DNA of 64,000 nucleotides, taken from assembly GCF_000010325.1 (NCBI RefSeq), contig NC_009662.1:310001-374000 (forward strand), written 5' to 3'. This DNA comes from Nitratiruptor sp. SB155-2. Its GTDB lineage: Bacteria; Campylobacterota; Campylobacteria; Campylobacterales; Nitratiruptoraceae. The notes below the pieces were generated by a model. It was not told where the DNA came from. It was given only the letters and a program-made list of their open reading frames with translations, and did no database searches. A program made the translations under genes and the position numbers. Of this stretch, positions 52,666 to 62,961 are shown piece by piece. Positions within the stretch are counted from its first letter, which is position 1; each line of letters begins with the position of its first letter.

Positions 52666-53709
52666 TCATTCTCTTTCCAGTTTTGTAATTTTTGGATAGA
52701 TTTTTAAAATACTGATAAAAAGCGTTATCACAGCTGGTCCTATGATCATACCCCAAAATCCATAACTCGTTAAACCGGCTACTATCGAGAAAAAGATAAG
52801 CAGTTCATTTATGCGAACATGTTCATCTTCTATCATCACCTGATCGATATATTTTATGATGATCGGTTTGATAATGGTGTCGGCGATACCAGAGATAACG
52901 ATAATAGAATAGAGCGCTATGACAATGGCGCCGGTGGTATTGTCCAAAAAGTATTGGTGCAAGGTGATCGGTAACCACATGATGATGCCGCCGATCACTG
53001 GGATAAGCGAAGCAAAGCCATATAAGATACCGAGCATGATACCATTGTACCCATAGATTTGGACAATAATACCAAAAAGAATCCCCTCCAACACTGCTGT
53101 GGCAATAATAGAGTTAAACACAACCCCCATAACCCCAGCGAGATTTTCAAATAGGAGTTTGCTATCCTCCTTTCGGAAAGGGATGATGTTTTGAAAATAG
53201 AGGAGCAGGTCTTTTCCATAAAGATTTGCAAAAAAGTAGAAGATGAGAATCAAGAAGATATCTTTGAAAAAATTGGCACTCTTTTTCCCTAAAAATGTTG
53301 CTGTTTGGATAACCCAGTTGATAATGTTTTGAATATCGAATTGTTCGAAATATTTTTGTAAGGAGTCACTTTTTATCCAGCTGTTGTGCTGCAGTGTCTG
53401 TACAATCCAGTTTTTTGTTTGAGCAATTGTCTGTTTAAGAAGATCAAAATCGATATTGGCTACAAAAGTGGCGGCATTGGTAATGATGTAAATGATAGGA
53501 AGGAAAAAGATAAAGGCGAGCACTGCTGTACTCGCTGTTGCAGGCAACACTTGACCCGGGAGTTTTTTCATGAAATAGCTATGCATTTTATAGGATGCCA
53601 ATGCAAGTAATATTGCAATGATCATTGTATTGAGAAATGGATAGAAAACTTTTAAAACAAAATAGGTAACAATAAGAAATAAAACACCTAGAAAATGGAT
53701 CGGTTTCAT
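52666..53709 (-). CDS. AI-2E family transporter (PerM/YdiK type)
   Basis: The 347-residue membrane protein has about eight hydrophobic segments and family marks: FYPFLNTMIIAILLA, LEGILFGIIVQIYGYNGIMLGILYGFASLIPVIG (positions about 205-240) and SYGFWGMIIGPAV. Substrates differ across the family, including sodium/proton exchange and autoinducer export; none can be assigned here. It follows ruvB on the minus strand after 7 bases. Confidence 0.88.
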   Translation of the reverse strand: MKPIHFLGVLFLIVTYFVLKVFYPFLNTMIIAILLALASYKMHSYFMKKLPGQVLPATASTAVLAFIFFLPIIYIITNAATFVANIDFDLLKQTIAQTKNWIVQTLQHNSWIKSDSLQKYFEQFDIQNIINWVIQTATFLGKKSANFFKDIFLILIFYFFANLYGKDLLLYFQNIIPFRKEDSKLLFENLAGVMGVVFNSIIATAVLEGILFGIIVQIYGYNGIMLGILYGFASLIPVIGGIIMWLPITLHQYFLDNTTGAIVIALYSIIVISGIADTIIKPIIIKYIDQVMIEDEHVRINELLIFFSIVAGLTSYGFWGMIIGPAVITLFISILKIYPKITKLERE

Positions 53710-53716
53710 GATTTCC

Positions 53717-54724
53717 TCAAAAGAGCGAGTTTTGTATATTGGGCGTTAGTTTCAAAATCTCATAGGTTTTGAGTGTTGCCATTCTTCCCCGCGCCGTTCG
53801 CTCAAGATATCCATTGGCCAGTAAAAATGGCTCGATAACATCCTCAATTGTCCCTTCATCCTCGCTAAGTGCTGCAGCGATGGTACTCAGTCCCAAAGGT
53901 TTTCCTTTTGCATCGGCTAAGAGCTTTAAGAGTTTCAAGTCAAGCTCATCAAATCCTCTCTCGTCTACTCCAAGAGCTTCTAAGGCCTTTTGTGTTCTTT
54001 TGAGCGTGATGGTTTTTTCATCTGCTACATCGGAAAAGTCTCGGACTCTTTTTAGAAGTCTCAATGCGATTCGGGGGGTTCCTCTGCTTCGTTTTGCTAT
54101 CTCCAGTGCAGCCTCCGCATCTATATCTTTGGAGAGTTTGTTTGCCGCGTTTGTAATAATTTGAGCGAGTTCTTGAGGGGTATAAAACTGCAAACGAAAA
54201 TGCATTCCAAACCGATCTCTCAATGGAGAACTCAGCATACCAGCTCTTGTAGTCGCACCAATGAGGGTGAATTTGGGCAGATCGATTTTGATCGTTTGTG
54301 CTGCCGGACCGCTTCCTATAATGATATCGAGTCGAAAATCTTCCATTGCTGGATAGAGTATCTCTTCGATAGCCGGGGAGAGCCGATGAATCTCATCGAT
54401 AAAAAGGATGTCTCCTTCTTCAAGGTTCGTGAGTATCGCAGCCAAATCCCCGCTCTTTTCGATCATCGGCGCAGCAGTGATTTTGATATTTGCTTCCATC
54501 TGCGAAGCGATGATGAGAGAAAGGGTTGTTTTGCCAAGTCCCGGAGGTCCAAAAAAGAGGACATGATCAAGGGTCTCTCCTCTTTTTTTGCAGGCTTGGA
54601 TAAAGACTTTCAGGTTGTTTTTGATTTTTTCTTGACCAATATATTCATCCCAGTCACTTGGCCGAAGTGTCGTTTCAAAACTGCTCTCTTCACTGAACTT
54701 CTCTACTTCAACGATTCGTTCCAT
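53717..54724 (-). CDS. ruvB: Holliday junction DNA helicase RuvB
   Basis: RuvB is the AAA+ motor that drives branch migration with RuvA. The 335-residue protein has [14 protein letters not shown], Walker [14 protein letters not shown], Walker [12 protein letters not shown], sensor 1 [11 protein letters not shown], the Arg finger region PLRDRFG, and a C-terminal winged helix ending [13 protein letters not shown]. The ATG overlaps the panB stop by one base. Confidence 0.97.
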   Translation of the reverse strand: MERIVEVEKFSEESSFETTLRPSDWDEYIGQEKIKNNLKVFIQACKKRGETLDHVLFFGPPGLGKTTLSLIIASQMEANIKITAAPMIEKSGDLAAILTNLEEGDILFIDEIHRLSPAIEEILYPAMEDFRLDIIIGSGPAAQTIKIDLPKFTLIGATTRAGMLSSPLRDRFGMHFRLQFYTPQELAQIITNAANKLSKDIDAEAALEIAKRSRGTPRIALRLLKRVRDFSDVADEKTITLKRTQKALEALGVDERGFDELDLKLLKLLADAKGKPLGLSTIAAALSEDEGTIEDVIEPFLLANGYLERTARGRMATLKTYEILKLTPNIQNSLF

Positions 54725-55503
54725 CAGTAGCTGAACTCCTGGCTAGGGAAAGAACCCTCTTTGACCTCTTTGGCATACTGCGAGACAGCCTCTTTGACCA
54801 GTTTCGCACCATTAAGATACTGCTTGACAAATTTTGGTTTGAAATCTTCAAAGAATCCAAGCATATCGCTCCAAACAAGAACTTGTCCATCTGTCTCTTT
54901 TCCCGCTCCTATACCTATTACAGGAACTTGCACGGCATCTGTGACTTTTGCTGCAACTTCAGGTTTGACGCCTTCGATAATGATACTAAATACCCCGGCT
55001 TCTTCTAACGCTTTGGCATCTTCCATAAGTCTGTCGGCCTCACGAACGACTTTATAGCCGCCTTGACCTCGCACATGTTGCGGGAGAAGGCCGATATGAC
55101 CCATAACGGCTATTCCGTTTTGACAAAGGGTTTTGATTAGATCGGCTTTCTCTTTTCCACCTTCAAGCTTCACTGCATCCACATCTGTCTCTTTGTATAT
55201 GCGAATGGCATTTTGCAAAGCCTCTTTTTCGTTGATATATGTTCCGTATGGCATATCCAAAACCACAAAAGCAGAAGGAGCGCCACTACACACAGCATTT
55301 GCATGGTAGATCATCTGGTCCAATGTAGCCGAGAGAGTGTCACTCCTGCCAGCAAAAACCATGTTGAGACTATCACCTACCAAGATCATATCGACAATCG
55401 GCTCAAAAAGTTTTGCAAACAGTGCATCATATGCAGTAATCATGACAAGCTTATTGCTGTTTTTTGCCGATTTTATGGTATTGACGGTATGCCTTTTCTT
55501 CAT
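54724..55503 (-). CDS. panB: 3-methyl-2-oxobutanoate hydroxymethyltransferase
   Basis: PanB adds a hydroxymethyl group from methylene-tetrahydrofolate to ketoisovalerate, the first step of pantothenate synthesis. The 259-residue barrel has [34 protein letters not shown] and [15 protein letters not shown]. The ATG at 55503 (MKKRHTVN) has AAGGGGC 6 bases before it; a longer reading to 55530 has no site. Confidence 0.95.
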   Translation of the reverse strand: MKKRHTVNTIKSAKNSNKLVMITAYDALFAKLFEPIVDMILVGDSLNMVFAGRSDTLSATLDQMIYHANAVCSGAPSAFVVLDMPYGTYINEKEALQNAIRIYKETDVDAVKLEGGKEKADLIKTLCQNGIAVMGHIGLLPQHVRGQGGYKVVREADRLMEDAKALEEAGVFSIIIEGVKPEVAAKVTDAVQVPVIGIGAGKETDGQVLVWSDMLGFFEDFKPKFVKQYLNGAKLVKEAVSQYAKEVKEGSFPSQEFSY

Positions 55504-55546
55504 TAATGCCCCTTGTGAAGTTGCCTTCATTTTATCAAAAAAAGGG

Positions 55547-55556
55547 TATAATTACA
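55547..55556. promoter_or_regulatory. near-symmetric divergent -10 element, panB / trpA
   Basis: TATAATTACA gives TATAAT on the plus strand (55547-55552, start near 55560, trpA) and TGTAAT on the minus strand (55556-55551, panB). This is a one-base variant of the palindrome at 15345. Confidence 0.45.
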
Positions 55557-55581
55557 ATCAAAAATCTTCTAAAGGCATCAT

Positions 55582-56322
55582 GTGAAAAAGCTCGTAGGAT
55601 ACATAACTTCTGCATATCCCGACAAAAATTTTACGATCGATCTCATTTTGGCTATGAAAGAAAAAGGGCTTGACAGTGTTGAGTTGGGCGTTCCTTTTAG
55701 TGATCCGGTTGCCGATGGTCCAGTTATAGAAGAGGCCAATGTTAGAGCTTTGAAAAATGGTTTTCGGTTCCAAGATCTATTGGACATTACAAAAGCGGTA
55801 AGTGATACCATTGATACTTTGTGGATGGGATATTTCAATCCTTTTTACCATCGCGGTATGCAAAGAAGCATTGAAGAGGCGAAAGCATTTGGTGTCAGCG
55901 GCTTTATCATTCCTGATTTGCCCTATGAGGAAGCCTTGACGTATCGTCCGCTCTTTGATGAAAATGATATAGCACTTATAGATTTTGTTGCTCCCACAGA
56001 TAGTAAAGAGCGTATAGCCACCATTTTGAAAGACTCTAAAAAGTTTATTTATCTTGTAGCGTATGCCGGGATTACCGGAGCACAAAAGAGTGAGGATCTT
56101 AGTCAAGTTATAGAATGGATTAAAGAGACGACAAATACTCCAGTCTATTTAGGATTCGGTGTTAATGAAAAGACAGCCAAAGAGAAAGCAAAAGATGTCG
56201 ATGGTGTGATCGTCGGAAGCGCTTTTGTCAAAATCTTGCTGGATGAAAACTTGACAAACAGTGAAAAAATTGATAGAATTGCCGAGCTTTCAGGTAGGAT
56301 TAAGGAACAAATCAACTCCTAA
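55582..56322 (+). CDS. trpA: tryptophan synthase alpha subunit
   Basis: TrpA cleaves indole-3-glycerol phosphate and channels indole to TrpB. The 246-residue barrel has the catalytic Glu in SVELGVPFSDPVADGP, Asp in LPYEEA, LVAYAGITGAQK and LGFGVNEK, then DGVIVGSAFVK. The start is GTG with AAAGG 6 bases before it. trpB is not adjacent, which is unusual since trpB and trpA are usually coupled. The ssrA promoter lies inside its last codons. Confidence 0.95.
   Translation: MKKLVGYITSAYPDKNFTIDLILAMKEKGLDSVELGVPFSDPVADGPVIEEANVRALKNGFRFQDLLDITKAVSDTIDTLWMGYFNPFYHRGMQRSIEEAKAFGVSGFIIPDLPYEEALTYRPLFDENDIALIDFVAPTDSKERIATILKDSKKFIYLVAYAGITGAQKSEDLSQVIEWIKETTNTPVYLGFGVNEKTAKEKAKDVDGVIVGSAFVKILLDENLTNSEKIDRIAELSGRIKEQINS
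56251..56279 (+). promoter_or_regulatory. ssrA promoter within trpA
   Basis: TTGACA (56251-56256), a 17-base spacer and TAGAAT (56274-56279) form a strong sigma-70 promoter inside the 3' end of trpA. Transcription would start near 56286, about 55 bases before the mature tmRNA. Confidence 0.65.
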
Positions 56323-56341
56323 AGTGGTTGCCCCGTAATAT

Positions 56342-56716
56342 GGGGGTGACATGGCTTCGACGGGAGCAGTCTGTCACAGGCTGCGTGCCGGCTTGAGGAA
56401 CGCCGTAAAAATTCCTCAAAAAAATAGACGCAAACAATACAGATTATAGACCGGCTTACGCAGTAGCAGCGTAAGTTTAACAAACTTACGGTCCCTCGCA
56501 CCTCTCTTTGCCCTCTAAGAGAGGATTTTGCGGGGTCATCCTCTAGAGGGCTTGGATGAGCGGTTGCCTAGCCGCTCATCGACACCTTTAGGCTGGGTTG
56601 ATACAGGTTTCGGGCGCTGAACCTGTATCAACCGAGATTGATCAGCGCTACTACGCACGTAGAGGCCTGTGGTGGGTTGTTTCCGGACTCGGGTTCGATT
56701 CCCGACACCTCCACCA
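56342..56716 (+). ncRNA. ssrA: transfer-messenger RNA (tmRNA)
   Basis: tmRNA frees stalled ribosomes and tags the unfinished protein. The 5' end GGGGGTGACATGGCTTCGAC and the 3' end with GGTTCGATTCCCGAC and CACCTCCACCA form the tRNA-like domain; the acceptor stem pairs GGGGGTG with CACCTCC (one G-U). The CCA is encoded. The tag frame at 56430-56474 starts at GCA and reads ANNTDYRPAYAVAA before TAA; AVAA is a protease-recognition end. GC-rich stems after the tag are the pseudoknots. It is the one-piece form. Confidence 0.97.
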
Positions 56717-56717
56717 A

Positions 56718-57659
56718 TTAAATAGGAATATAGATTTTATCTACCATCTCTTGATACTCTTTTCGTACATCGCTATCGACTGTAATTCCACCTCCGCTTT
56801 TGTAAAGAAATCCAGTTGGGCTTTTTTCGATAAATCGAATCATGACGGCACTATCGATATTTTCTCCGTCAAAAACTCCAAAAACCCCTGTATAAAACCC
56901 TCTTTCATACTGTTCTACTTGTTCGATAATTTGGCAGGTGGATCGTTTTGGGGTGCCAGAGATGCTTCCAGCTGGCAAAAGTTTGTCAAATATCGTATGA
57001 AGATGTTTCTTCCAATCTTTTGGTAAAATGCCTTCGATGACACTACTTACTTGCAATAATCTTTTTTTATGCGCGGTAACTTCGTCAATATAGCGAAACT
57101 TTTCAACTTTGACATTGGTTGCAACCATATTGAGATCATTTCTCAAAAGGTCTACTACCATCGTATGTTCTGCCATCTCTTTTGTATCGCTTAAAATCTT
57201 CTCTTTTGCATTTGGCAGCGTTGCATCAATCGTACCTTTCATAGGATAAGTTGAGATCATACCGTTTTCGATTTTAATAAATCGTTCAGGTGAAAAACAG
57301 ACAAAAGTATCGTCAAAATAGAGTTTGAATTTTGCTTTCGTGGCTTGGAAGATTTCAAATAAAGAGCAGTTTAATGTGATGGATGAAGGAAAAGTGAGGT
57401 TGAGCAGATAGGTGTTTCCTCTTTTTATCTCTTCTTGCACTGAGTCAAAAGCCATTTTATAATGTTCAAAGGTGACAGGCTGGATAGAGAGGATACGGCA
57501 GGGTTTCGTTGAAATTGTGTCGTGATTACTGATGAGAGGGGTTTGAAAGTAGATATTCGAAAGTTCATTGATTGGTTCAACGAAGATATTTTGTTTTTTA
57601 TAATCGATGGCAAAAAGAAAGGGAATCCCTTTTTGTGCGTAGTAGCTGAGTCTATCCAT
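56718..57659 (-). CDS. pabB: aminodeoxychorismate synthase component I
   Basis: PabB makes 4-amino-4-deoxychorismate from chorismate on the way to folate. The 313-residue protein is a single chorismate-binding domain with [48 protein letters not shown] and [15 protein letters not shown]. The usual N-terminal region is shorter than in E. coli PabB. It overlaps pyrB by 8 bases and ends one base from the 3' end of ssrA. Confidence 0.9.
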   Translation of the reverse strand: MDRLSYYAQKGIPFLFAIDYKKQNIFVEPINELSNIYFQTPLISNHDTISTKPCRILSIQPVTFEHYKMAFDSVQEEIKRGNTYLLNLTFPSSITLNCSLFEIFQATKAKFKLYFDDTFVCFSPERFIKIENGMISTYPMKGTIDATLPNAKEKILSDTKEMAEHTMVVDLLRNDLNMVATNVKVEKFRYIDEVTAHKKRLLQVSSVIEGILPKDWKKHLHTIFDKLLPAGSISGTPKRSTCQIIEQVEQYERGFYTGVFGVFDGENIDSAVMIRFIEKSPTGFLYKSGGGITVDSDVRKEYQEMVDKIYIPI

Positions 57660-58530
57660 GCATTATAAGTTTTTTCAGGACTGCCATGCGTACAGCTACG
57701 CCATTTTTTACCTGTTCTAGTACCTTACATCTTGGATCTGTCAAAACCTCGTCGCTGATGTCTATATTCCTATGGACCGGTCCGGGATGTAAAATGATGA
57801 GATCTTTATCTTTAATCAAATCTTTTGTTATGCAAAAATCGTTTCCATAGTCTCTTAAACTAGCATATATAGGGTATTTGTGCCGTTCCGTTTGTGTACG
57901 GAGGCTCATGATTGCATCCACTTCATTAATGATTGCATGAAGATCGTAAGAGATTGGAAGATCAGTTTTTGGTAGGAAATGAGGAGGAGCTACTAATATC
58001 ACCTTCATGCCAAAACGTTGTAAAAGTTCGATATTGGAGTTTGCCACTCTTGAGTTTTTGATATCACCGACAATCGCTATTTTTTTCCCTTCCACTGCTT
58101 TAAAATGTTGTTTGAGCGTGAAAAGGTCTAAGAGCGCTTGGGTCGGATGGGCATGTGCCCCATCACCACCATTGATCAAGGAGCAGCTTACATATTTTGA
58201 CAAGATATAAGGAACGCCCGCACTTTTATGCCGAACAACGATAGCATGAGGCTCCATAGCATTAAGATTTGCTGCTGTGTCAAAAAGTGTCTCTCCCTTC
58301 TTTGTAGAACTTTTGGAGACATCGAGACTGACAACTTCTGCTCCAAGTCGCTTTGCAGCTACCTCAAAACTGCTTCGGGTACGTGTGGAGTTTTCAAAAA
58401 AAATGGTAATGATGAGTTTGTTCTTCAATAGATGAGGAGTTGGTTCATTCAAGAACTTTTGAGCATCATCAAAAAGATCTTCAATTTCATCTTTTGTAAA
58501 ATCTTTTGTAGTTATCAGATGGCGTATCAT
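57652..58530 (-). CDS. pyrB: aspartate carbamoyltransferase catalytic subunit
   Basis: PyrB makes carbamoyl-aspartate in pyrimidine synthesis. The 292-residue protein has the phosphate site [14 protein letters not shown], the KGET loop ([11 protein letters not shown]), [12 protein letters not shown], and HPGPVHRN, which marks the aspartate enzyme. It is a distant paralogue of ArgF at 39384. No regulatory pyrI gene is present. Confidence 0.96.
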   Translation of the reverse strand: MIRHLITTKDFTKDEIEDLFDDAQKFLNEPTPHLLKNKLIITIFFENSTRTRSSFEVAAKRLGAEVVSLDVSKSSTKKGETLFDTAANLNAMEPHAIVVRHKSAGVPYILSKYVSCSLINGGDGAHAHPTQALLDLFTLKQHFKAVEGKKIAIVGDIKNSRVANSNIELLQRFGMKVILVAPPHFLPKTDLPISYDLHAIINEVDAIMSLRTQTERHKYPIYASLRDYGNDFCITKDLIKDKDLIILHPGPVHRNIDISDEVLTDPRCKVLEQVKNGVAVRMAVLKKLIMHG

Positions 58531-58576
58531 TTCACAATTGCCTCACAATCGTAGGTTATAGTAATTTAAGTTTAGC

Positions 58577-58585
58577 TATTATACT
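58577..58585. promoter_or_regulatory. overlapping divergent -10 boxes, pyrB / glycine-zipper gene
   Basis: TATTATACT holds TATAAT on the minus strand (58583-58578, pyrB) and TATTAT or TATACT on the plus strand (58577-58582 or 58580-58585). AGGAGGTG is the ribosome site of the plus-strand gene. Confidence 0.45.
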
Positions 58586-58604
58586 AAAAAATAGGAGGTG
58601 AAAT

Positions 58605-59093
58605 ATGAAAAAGATTTTTTTACTTGTAAGTGTTGCATTGATTTCACAGCTTTTTGCGGAAGTAATCACTTTTACAAAATCGGTTCCTGTCTATAAAAGT
58701 GTTGAGGTGGAACGTGTCATAACAAAGAGAGTGCCGTATGAAGAGTGCTGGTATGAAGAGATTCCTGAAGATGAGGGAAACGATGGAACCGTAGGAGCTA
58801 TTATAGGGGGTGCGGCAGGAGGCATTTTAGGCCACCAAGTAGGCGGGGGCAGCGGGAAAACAGCTGCGACCATAGGTGGAGCCATTATAGGTTCGCTCGT
58901 TGGCAAAAATCTTGCAGAAAGAAACGCAAGACCGGGATATCGAACGGTGAAAAGGTGTAGAACGAGATACAAAGAGACACAAGAGCATGTGTATGAGTAT
59001 AAAAACTATGCCAGAGTTATGGGACGAGACATTATGAAATACAGCGATAGACCATTACGAAGAATGCGAGTTCGTGTAACGCTGGAGTATTAA
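58605..59093 (+). CDS. exported glycine-zipper protein
   Basis: The 162-residue product has a signal peptide (KKIFLLVSVALISQLFA) and then a Val- and Glu-rich stretch. Its middle is a double glycine zipper: GAIIGGAAGGILGHQVGGG then AATIGGAIIGSLVGKN, the 2TM zipper seen in SlyB and other surface proteins. Two Cys flank it (EECWYE, KRCRTR). No lipobox is visible. Such zippers insert in the outer membrane; role unknown. Its last 39 bases overlap the convergent bioD. Confidence 0.8.
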   Translation: MKKIFLLVSVALISQLFAEVITFTKSVPVYKSVEVERVITKRVPYEECWYEEIPEDEGNDGTVGAIIGGAAGGILGHQVGGGSGKTAATIGGAIIGSLVGKNLAERNARPGYRTVKRCRTRYKETQEHVYEYKNYARVMGRDIMKYSDRPLRRMRVRVTLEY

Positions 59094-59693
59094 ATCAAGC
59101 TCCAGCGGAACTTCATCAAAATAGGCTTCGTAAAAAGGATAGGTGATTTCAAAAAAATCATCTTTGTCTTCAAAAAGATTGATGTACCAATGATGGGGAA
59201 TTGCATTTGCCTTCAAACATTGAAGGGAAAGCAGCGTATCATTAATACAACCCAATTTTGACGGCGTAACCAAAAGAGACGGAATTGCCAAATATTTGAT
59301 CAAATCCACCATAAAAAAGTCTTTTTCAATTGGGACCATAAGACCTCCTGCTCCTTCTATAAAAACAATATCGCAAACATTTTGTATTTCTTCCACCTTT
59401 TTTTTGATATGCTCTAGGTCTATTGTCTGATCCTCTTTCGCAACAAAAGGAGCAGCTGGCAAAGAGAATTGATAGGGGACTATGTCATCGATGGCGGCAT
59501 CTTTTAAGCTAGGATTAAGCTCTTGACATTTTTGTAAAAGTTTGCTACCATCCTCAGGAATGCCGTGCACTCCCGTTTCTATCGGTTTGATAGCTCCAGG
59601 TTTTAATCCCATCTTATGGGCAAGTTCCAATAGTTGAAGTGTGGTGTAGGTTTTGCCAACTCCTGTGTTGGTAGCGGTAACAAATATTTGCAT
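59055..59693 (-). CDS. bioD: dethiobiotin synthetase
   Basis: BioD closes the ureido ring of dethiobiotin, the penultimate biotin step. The 212-residue P-loop protein starts MQIFVTATNTGVGKTY, has KPIETG, and EGAGGLMVPI, all family signatures. Start at 59693 follows from homology; longer readings pass through the clpS promoter region. Biotin is the cofactor of the acetyl-CoA carboxylase complex. Divergent from clpS. Confidence 0.92.
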   Translation of the reverse strand: MQIFVTATNTGVGKTYTTLQLLELAHKMGLKPGAIKPIETGVHGIPEDGSKLLQKCQELNPSLKDAAIDDIVPYQFSLPAAPFVAKEDQTIDLEHIKKKVEEIQNVCDIVFIEGAGGLMVPIEKDFFMVDLIKYLAIPSLLVTPSKLGCINDTLLSLQCLKANAIPHHWYINLFEDKDDFFEITYPFYEAYFDEVPLELDLILQRYTNSHSS

Positions 59694-59761
59694 ACTGCTC
59701 CTTTTGGAATTTTCAAAAAATATATTACAATAAAATAAAATGAAGTTTAAAGAGGGGACGA

Positions 59762-60055
59762 GTGGGAGAAAAGGTAGAAACAAAAGAGGTCGTCAAACTG
59801 GAGGAGCCAAAAAAATATAAGGTGTTTTTACTCAATGACGACTATACGACGATGGATTTTGTCGTGGATATCCTTTGTGATATTTTCGACAAAAGTTATG
59901 AAGAGGCGGTCAATATCATGTTGACCATTCATAGACAGGGGAAAGGTCTGTGCGGTATCTATACATATGAGATTGCAGAAACGAAGATTGATCAGGTGCA
60001 CAGACTTGCGCGAGCACATGAATTTCCCCTCAAAGCAGTAATGGAGGAAGAGTAA
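59762..60055 (+). CDS. clpS: ClpS adaptor protein
   Basis: ClpS delivers proteins with N-terminal Leu, Phe, Tyr or Trp to ClpA. The 97-residue protein has the hallmark [20 protein letters not shown] and the ligand-pocket residues in [10 protein letters not shown], ending with [13 protein letters not shown] and [10 protein letters not shown]. It starts at GTG with GAGGGG upstream. It overlaps clpA as TAATG. Confidence 0.96.
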   Translation: MGEKVETKEVVKLEEPKKYKVFLLNDDYTTMDFVVDILCDIFDKSYEEAVNIMLTIHRQGKGLCGIYTYEIAETKIDQVHRLARAHEFPLKAVMEEE

Positions 60056-62244
60056 TGATAAGCAATCAACTCAATTCGATTTTTAAAGAAGCTGTTAAAT
60101 ATGCCAAAAGACACAGACATGAATATTTGACGGTTGAACATGTCTTTCTGGCCCTTCTCAACAGTCCTGAGGGAGCTAAAATTTTAAAAGAGGCTGGAGC
60201 CGATATCGAAATCATGAAGCGAAAACTGATCCAGCATCTTGAATCTGTTTTGAAACCGTTACCGGAAAACGTTGTTCGTGAACCTTTTGAAACAGTGGCG
60301 CTTTCACGAGTGATAGAAAATATGATCCGACATATCCAAAACGCTGAGAAAAAAGAGGCGACTGTTGGAGATCTTCTTGTGGCACTGTTTGATGAGGAAC
60401 ACTCATACAGCGTCTATCTTTTGAAAGAACAAGGTATCTCGAAGCTCGATATCATGGAGATTGTTTCCCATCAAGCAGAAGTGGTCGAATCCAAGCCTTC
60501 CAAAAAGACGGATGAAGAGTCCTACTTGGCAAAATTTACAATCGATCTTTTAAAAGAGGCCAAAGAGGGCAAAATTGATCCTGTCATTGGTCGGGACAAA
60601 GAGATTGAGCGGGTGATGCAGATTCTGTGTCGCCGAAAGAAAAACAATCCTTTGCTCGTTGGTGAGCCTGGCGTTGGAAAAACGGCTATTGCAGAGGGGC
60701 TTGCACTTAAAATCGCAGCTGGTGAGATACCCGATGTTTTGGAAGGAGCATCTTTGTATTCCCTTGATATGGGTGCTCTTTTGGCTGGAACAAAGTATCG
60801 GGGCGATTTTGAAAAACGGCTCAAAGGTGTTGTGGAAGAACTCAAATCGATACCAAACGCTATTTTGTTTATCGATGAGATTCACACCATTGTGGGAGCT
60901 GGAGCAACACAGGGAGGCAGTATGGACGCTTCCAATATGCTCAAACCCGCTCTTGCCAGTGGAGCGATCAAATGTATCGGAGCAACGACATACGCAGAGT
61001 TTCGTAACTTTTTGGAAAAAGACAGGGCATTGAGTCGTCGATTTGCAAAAGTGGATGTCAAAGAGCCGGATCTAGAGACAACTTTTAAGATCTTGAAAGG
61101 CCTTAAAGATAAGTATGAAAAGCATCACAAAGTCAGATACCATATCAATGCCTTAAGAAGTGCAGTGGAACTTAGTGACAAATATATCAACGATCGTCAA
61201 CTTCCTGATAAAGCGATCGATCTGATCGATGAGGTGGGAGCTAGTTTTCATCTAAGAAAAAAGAGACGATCCGTTGTTACAGTCAACGATATAGAAGATA
61301 CGATTGCAAAGATGGTGGGACTTCCACCACAGCGAGTAACGAGTGACGATTTGGAAATATTGAAAAATCTGGAAGAAAAACTCAAAGAGCGAGTTCTAGG
61401 GCAAGAAGAAGCAGTAGAACAGTTGGCGATGGCCATCAAACGAAGCAGAGCTGGACTCAATCCACCAAACAAGCCGATAGGATCATTTCTTTTTGTGGGA
61501 CCAACTGGAGTTGGAAAAACAGAGCTTGCCAAGGAGCTGGCACGGACGATGGGGGTACATTTTGAGCGGTTTGACATGAGTGAATACATGGAAAAACATG
61601 CAGTTTCCAGACTCATAGGTGCACCTCCTGGATATATAGGATATGAAGAGGGTGGTCTTTTGACAGAGACGATTCGAAAGCATCCCTATACAGTGCTTTT
61701 GCTCGATGAGATAGAGAAAGCCCATCCGGATTTGATCAATATCTTGTTGCAGGTGATGGATAATGCGACATTGACAGACAATAATGGTAATGTAGCTGAT
61801 TTTAAACATGTAGTATTGATTATGACGAGTAACGTAGGAGCTACTGAAGCGAATGTCATGGGCTTTAAGCAAGAGAGTGTCAGTAAGTTTGATGAAGCGT
61901 TGAAGCAGTACTTTACGCCAGAATTTCGAAACAGACTTGATGCAATCGTACGATTTAGACCTCTGTCTCAAGAGATCGTAGAAGGGATTGTTGATAAATT
62001 CATAGCCGAACTAAATGATCAACTCGACAACAAATCGATTACACTCTCCCTAACGCCAAAAGCAAAAAAATATCTTGCACAAAAAGGGTATAGCCCTGAA
62101 CTTGGTGCAAGACCGCTGGCACGAGTAATTAGTGAAGAGATCAAGACGCCTTTGACGAACGAGATTTTGTTCGGGAAACTCCGTCATGGCGGAAAAGTGA
62201 AAATCGATGAGAAAAAAGGGAAATTGGCTTTTACGATACAATGA
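60055..62244 (+). CDS. clpA: ClpA ATPase of the ClpAP protease
   Basis: ClpA unfolds substrates and feeds them to ClpP. The 729-residue protein has the N-domain ([13 protein letters not shown]), a first AAA+ domain with Walker [14 protein letters not shown] and [18 protein letters not shown], and a second with [13 protein letters not shown] and DEIEKAHPD. The ClpP-binding IGF/IGL-type loop region is near KQESVSKF. clpP is not in the window. Confidence 0.96.
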   Translation: MISNQLNSIFKEAVKYAKRHRHEYLTVEHVFLALLNSPEGAKILKEAGADIEIMKRKLIQHLESVLKPLPENVVREPFETVALSRVIENMIRHIQNAEKKEATVGDLLVALFDEEHSYSVYLLKEQGISKLDIMEIVSHQAEVVESKPSKKTDEESYLAKFTIDLLKEAKEGKIDPVIGRDKEIERVMQILCRRKKNNPLLVGEPGVGKTAIAEGLALKIAAGEIPDVLEGASLYSLDMGALLAGTKYRGDFEKRLKGVVEELKSIPNAILFIDEIHTIVGAGATQGGSMDASNMLKPALASGAIKCIGATTYAEFRNFLEKDRALSRRFAKVDVKEPDLETTFKILKGLKDKYEKHHKVRYHINALRSAVELSDKYINDRQLPDKAIDLIDEVGASFHLRKKRRSVVTVNDIEDTIAKMVGLPPQRVTSDDLEILKNLEEKLKERVLGQEEAVEQLAMAIKRSRAGLNPPNKPIGSFLFVGPTGVGKTELAKELARTMGVHFERFDMSEYMEKHAVSRLIGAPPGYIGYEEGGLLTETIRKHPYTVLLLDEIEKAHPDLINILLQVMDNATLTDNNGNVADFKHVVLIMTSNVGATEANVMGFKQESVSKFDEALKQYFTPEFRNRLDAIVRFRPLSQEIVEGIVDKFIAELNDQLDNKSITLSLTPKAKKYLAQKGYSPELGARPLARVISEEIKTPLTNEILFGKLRHGGKVKIDEKKGKLAFTIQ

Positions 62245-62930
62245 TCTATATTCCAAAACTGAGTCCATTTAGTTATACATTTCCTGATCCAAGATACGCT
62301 TCACCTGAAGGCATCGTTGCATTTGGGGGCGATTTGAGTCCAAACAGGGTGTTACAAGCCTACAAAAGAGGAATATTTCCTTGGTATAACGAGGGTGATC
62401 CTATTCTTTGGTGGTCACCAGATCCCCGATTGGTACTCTATCCACAATCTATAAAAATTTCACGCTCATTGAAAAAAAGCCTCAAAAAGTTTGAAGTCCG
62501 TTTTGATCAAAATTTTGAGGCGGTGATTCGAAATTGTAAAGATATCCGAAGCGAAACGTGGATACTTCCAGAAATCATTGAAGTCTTTTGTGAACTGCAT
62601 GAGATGGGATTTGCTCATAGTGTGGAGACATACAAAGATGGAGAACTGGTGGGAGGACTGTATGGTTTGAGTCTGGGGGGAGCTTTTTTCGGTGAGAGTA
62701 TGTTTGCTTTGGTGAGTGATGCGAGTAAGGTGGCTTTGGTGCATCTTTGTCGGTTTGTGCAAGAGCATGGACTCGATTTCATCGACTGTCAGATTCCTAG
62801 TGCCCATCTTAAACGTCTTGGAGCTGTAGAAGTTTCGAGGGACCATTTTCTTCAAGAGCTCGATATTGCTCTCCAAAAGCCAGGAGTTTTTGGCAAATGG
62901 AACTTTAAGTCCAAAAATACTACCCTTTAA
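62241..62930 (+). CDS. aat: leucyl/phenylalanyl-tRNA-protein transferase
   Basis: Aat adds Leu or Phe from a charged tRNA to proteins starting with Arg or Lys, creating an N-degron. The 229-residue protein has FPDPRYASPEGIVAFGGDL, GIFPWYNEGDPILWWSPDPR, LVGGLYGLSLGGAFFGESMF and HLKRLGA. The ATG overlaps clpA (ATGA). It completes the tag-recognise-unfold route with clpS and clpA. Confidence 0.96.
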   Translation: MIYIPKLSPFSYTFPDPRYASPEGIVAFGGDLSPNRVLQAYKRGIFPWYNEGDPILWWSPDPRLVLYPQSIKISRSLKKSLKKFEVRFDQNFEAVIRNCKDIRSETWILPEIIEVFCELHEMGFAHSVETYKDGELVGGLYGLSLGGAFFGESMFALVSDASKVALVHLCRFVQEHGLDFIDCQIPSAHLKRLGAVEVSRDHFLQELDIALQKPGVFGKWNFKSKNTTL

Positions 62931-62961
62931 AATAAAAAAATGTTAATAAAAAAGGAACAGT

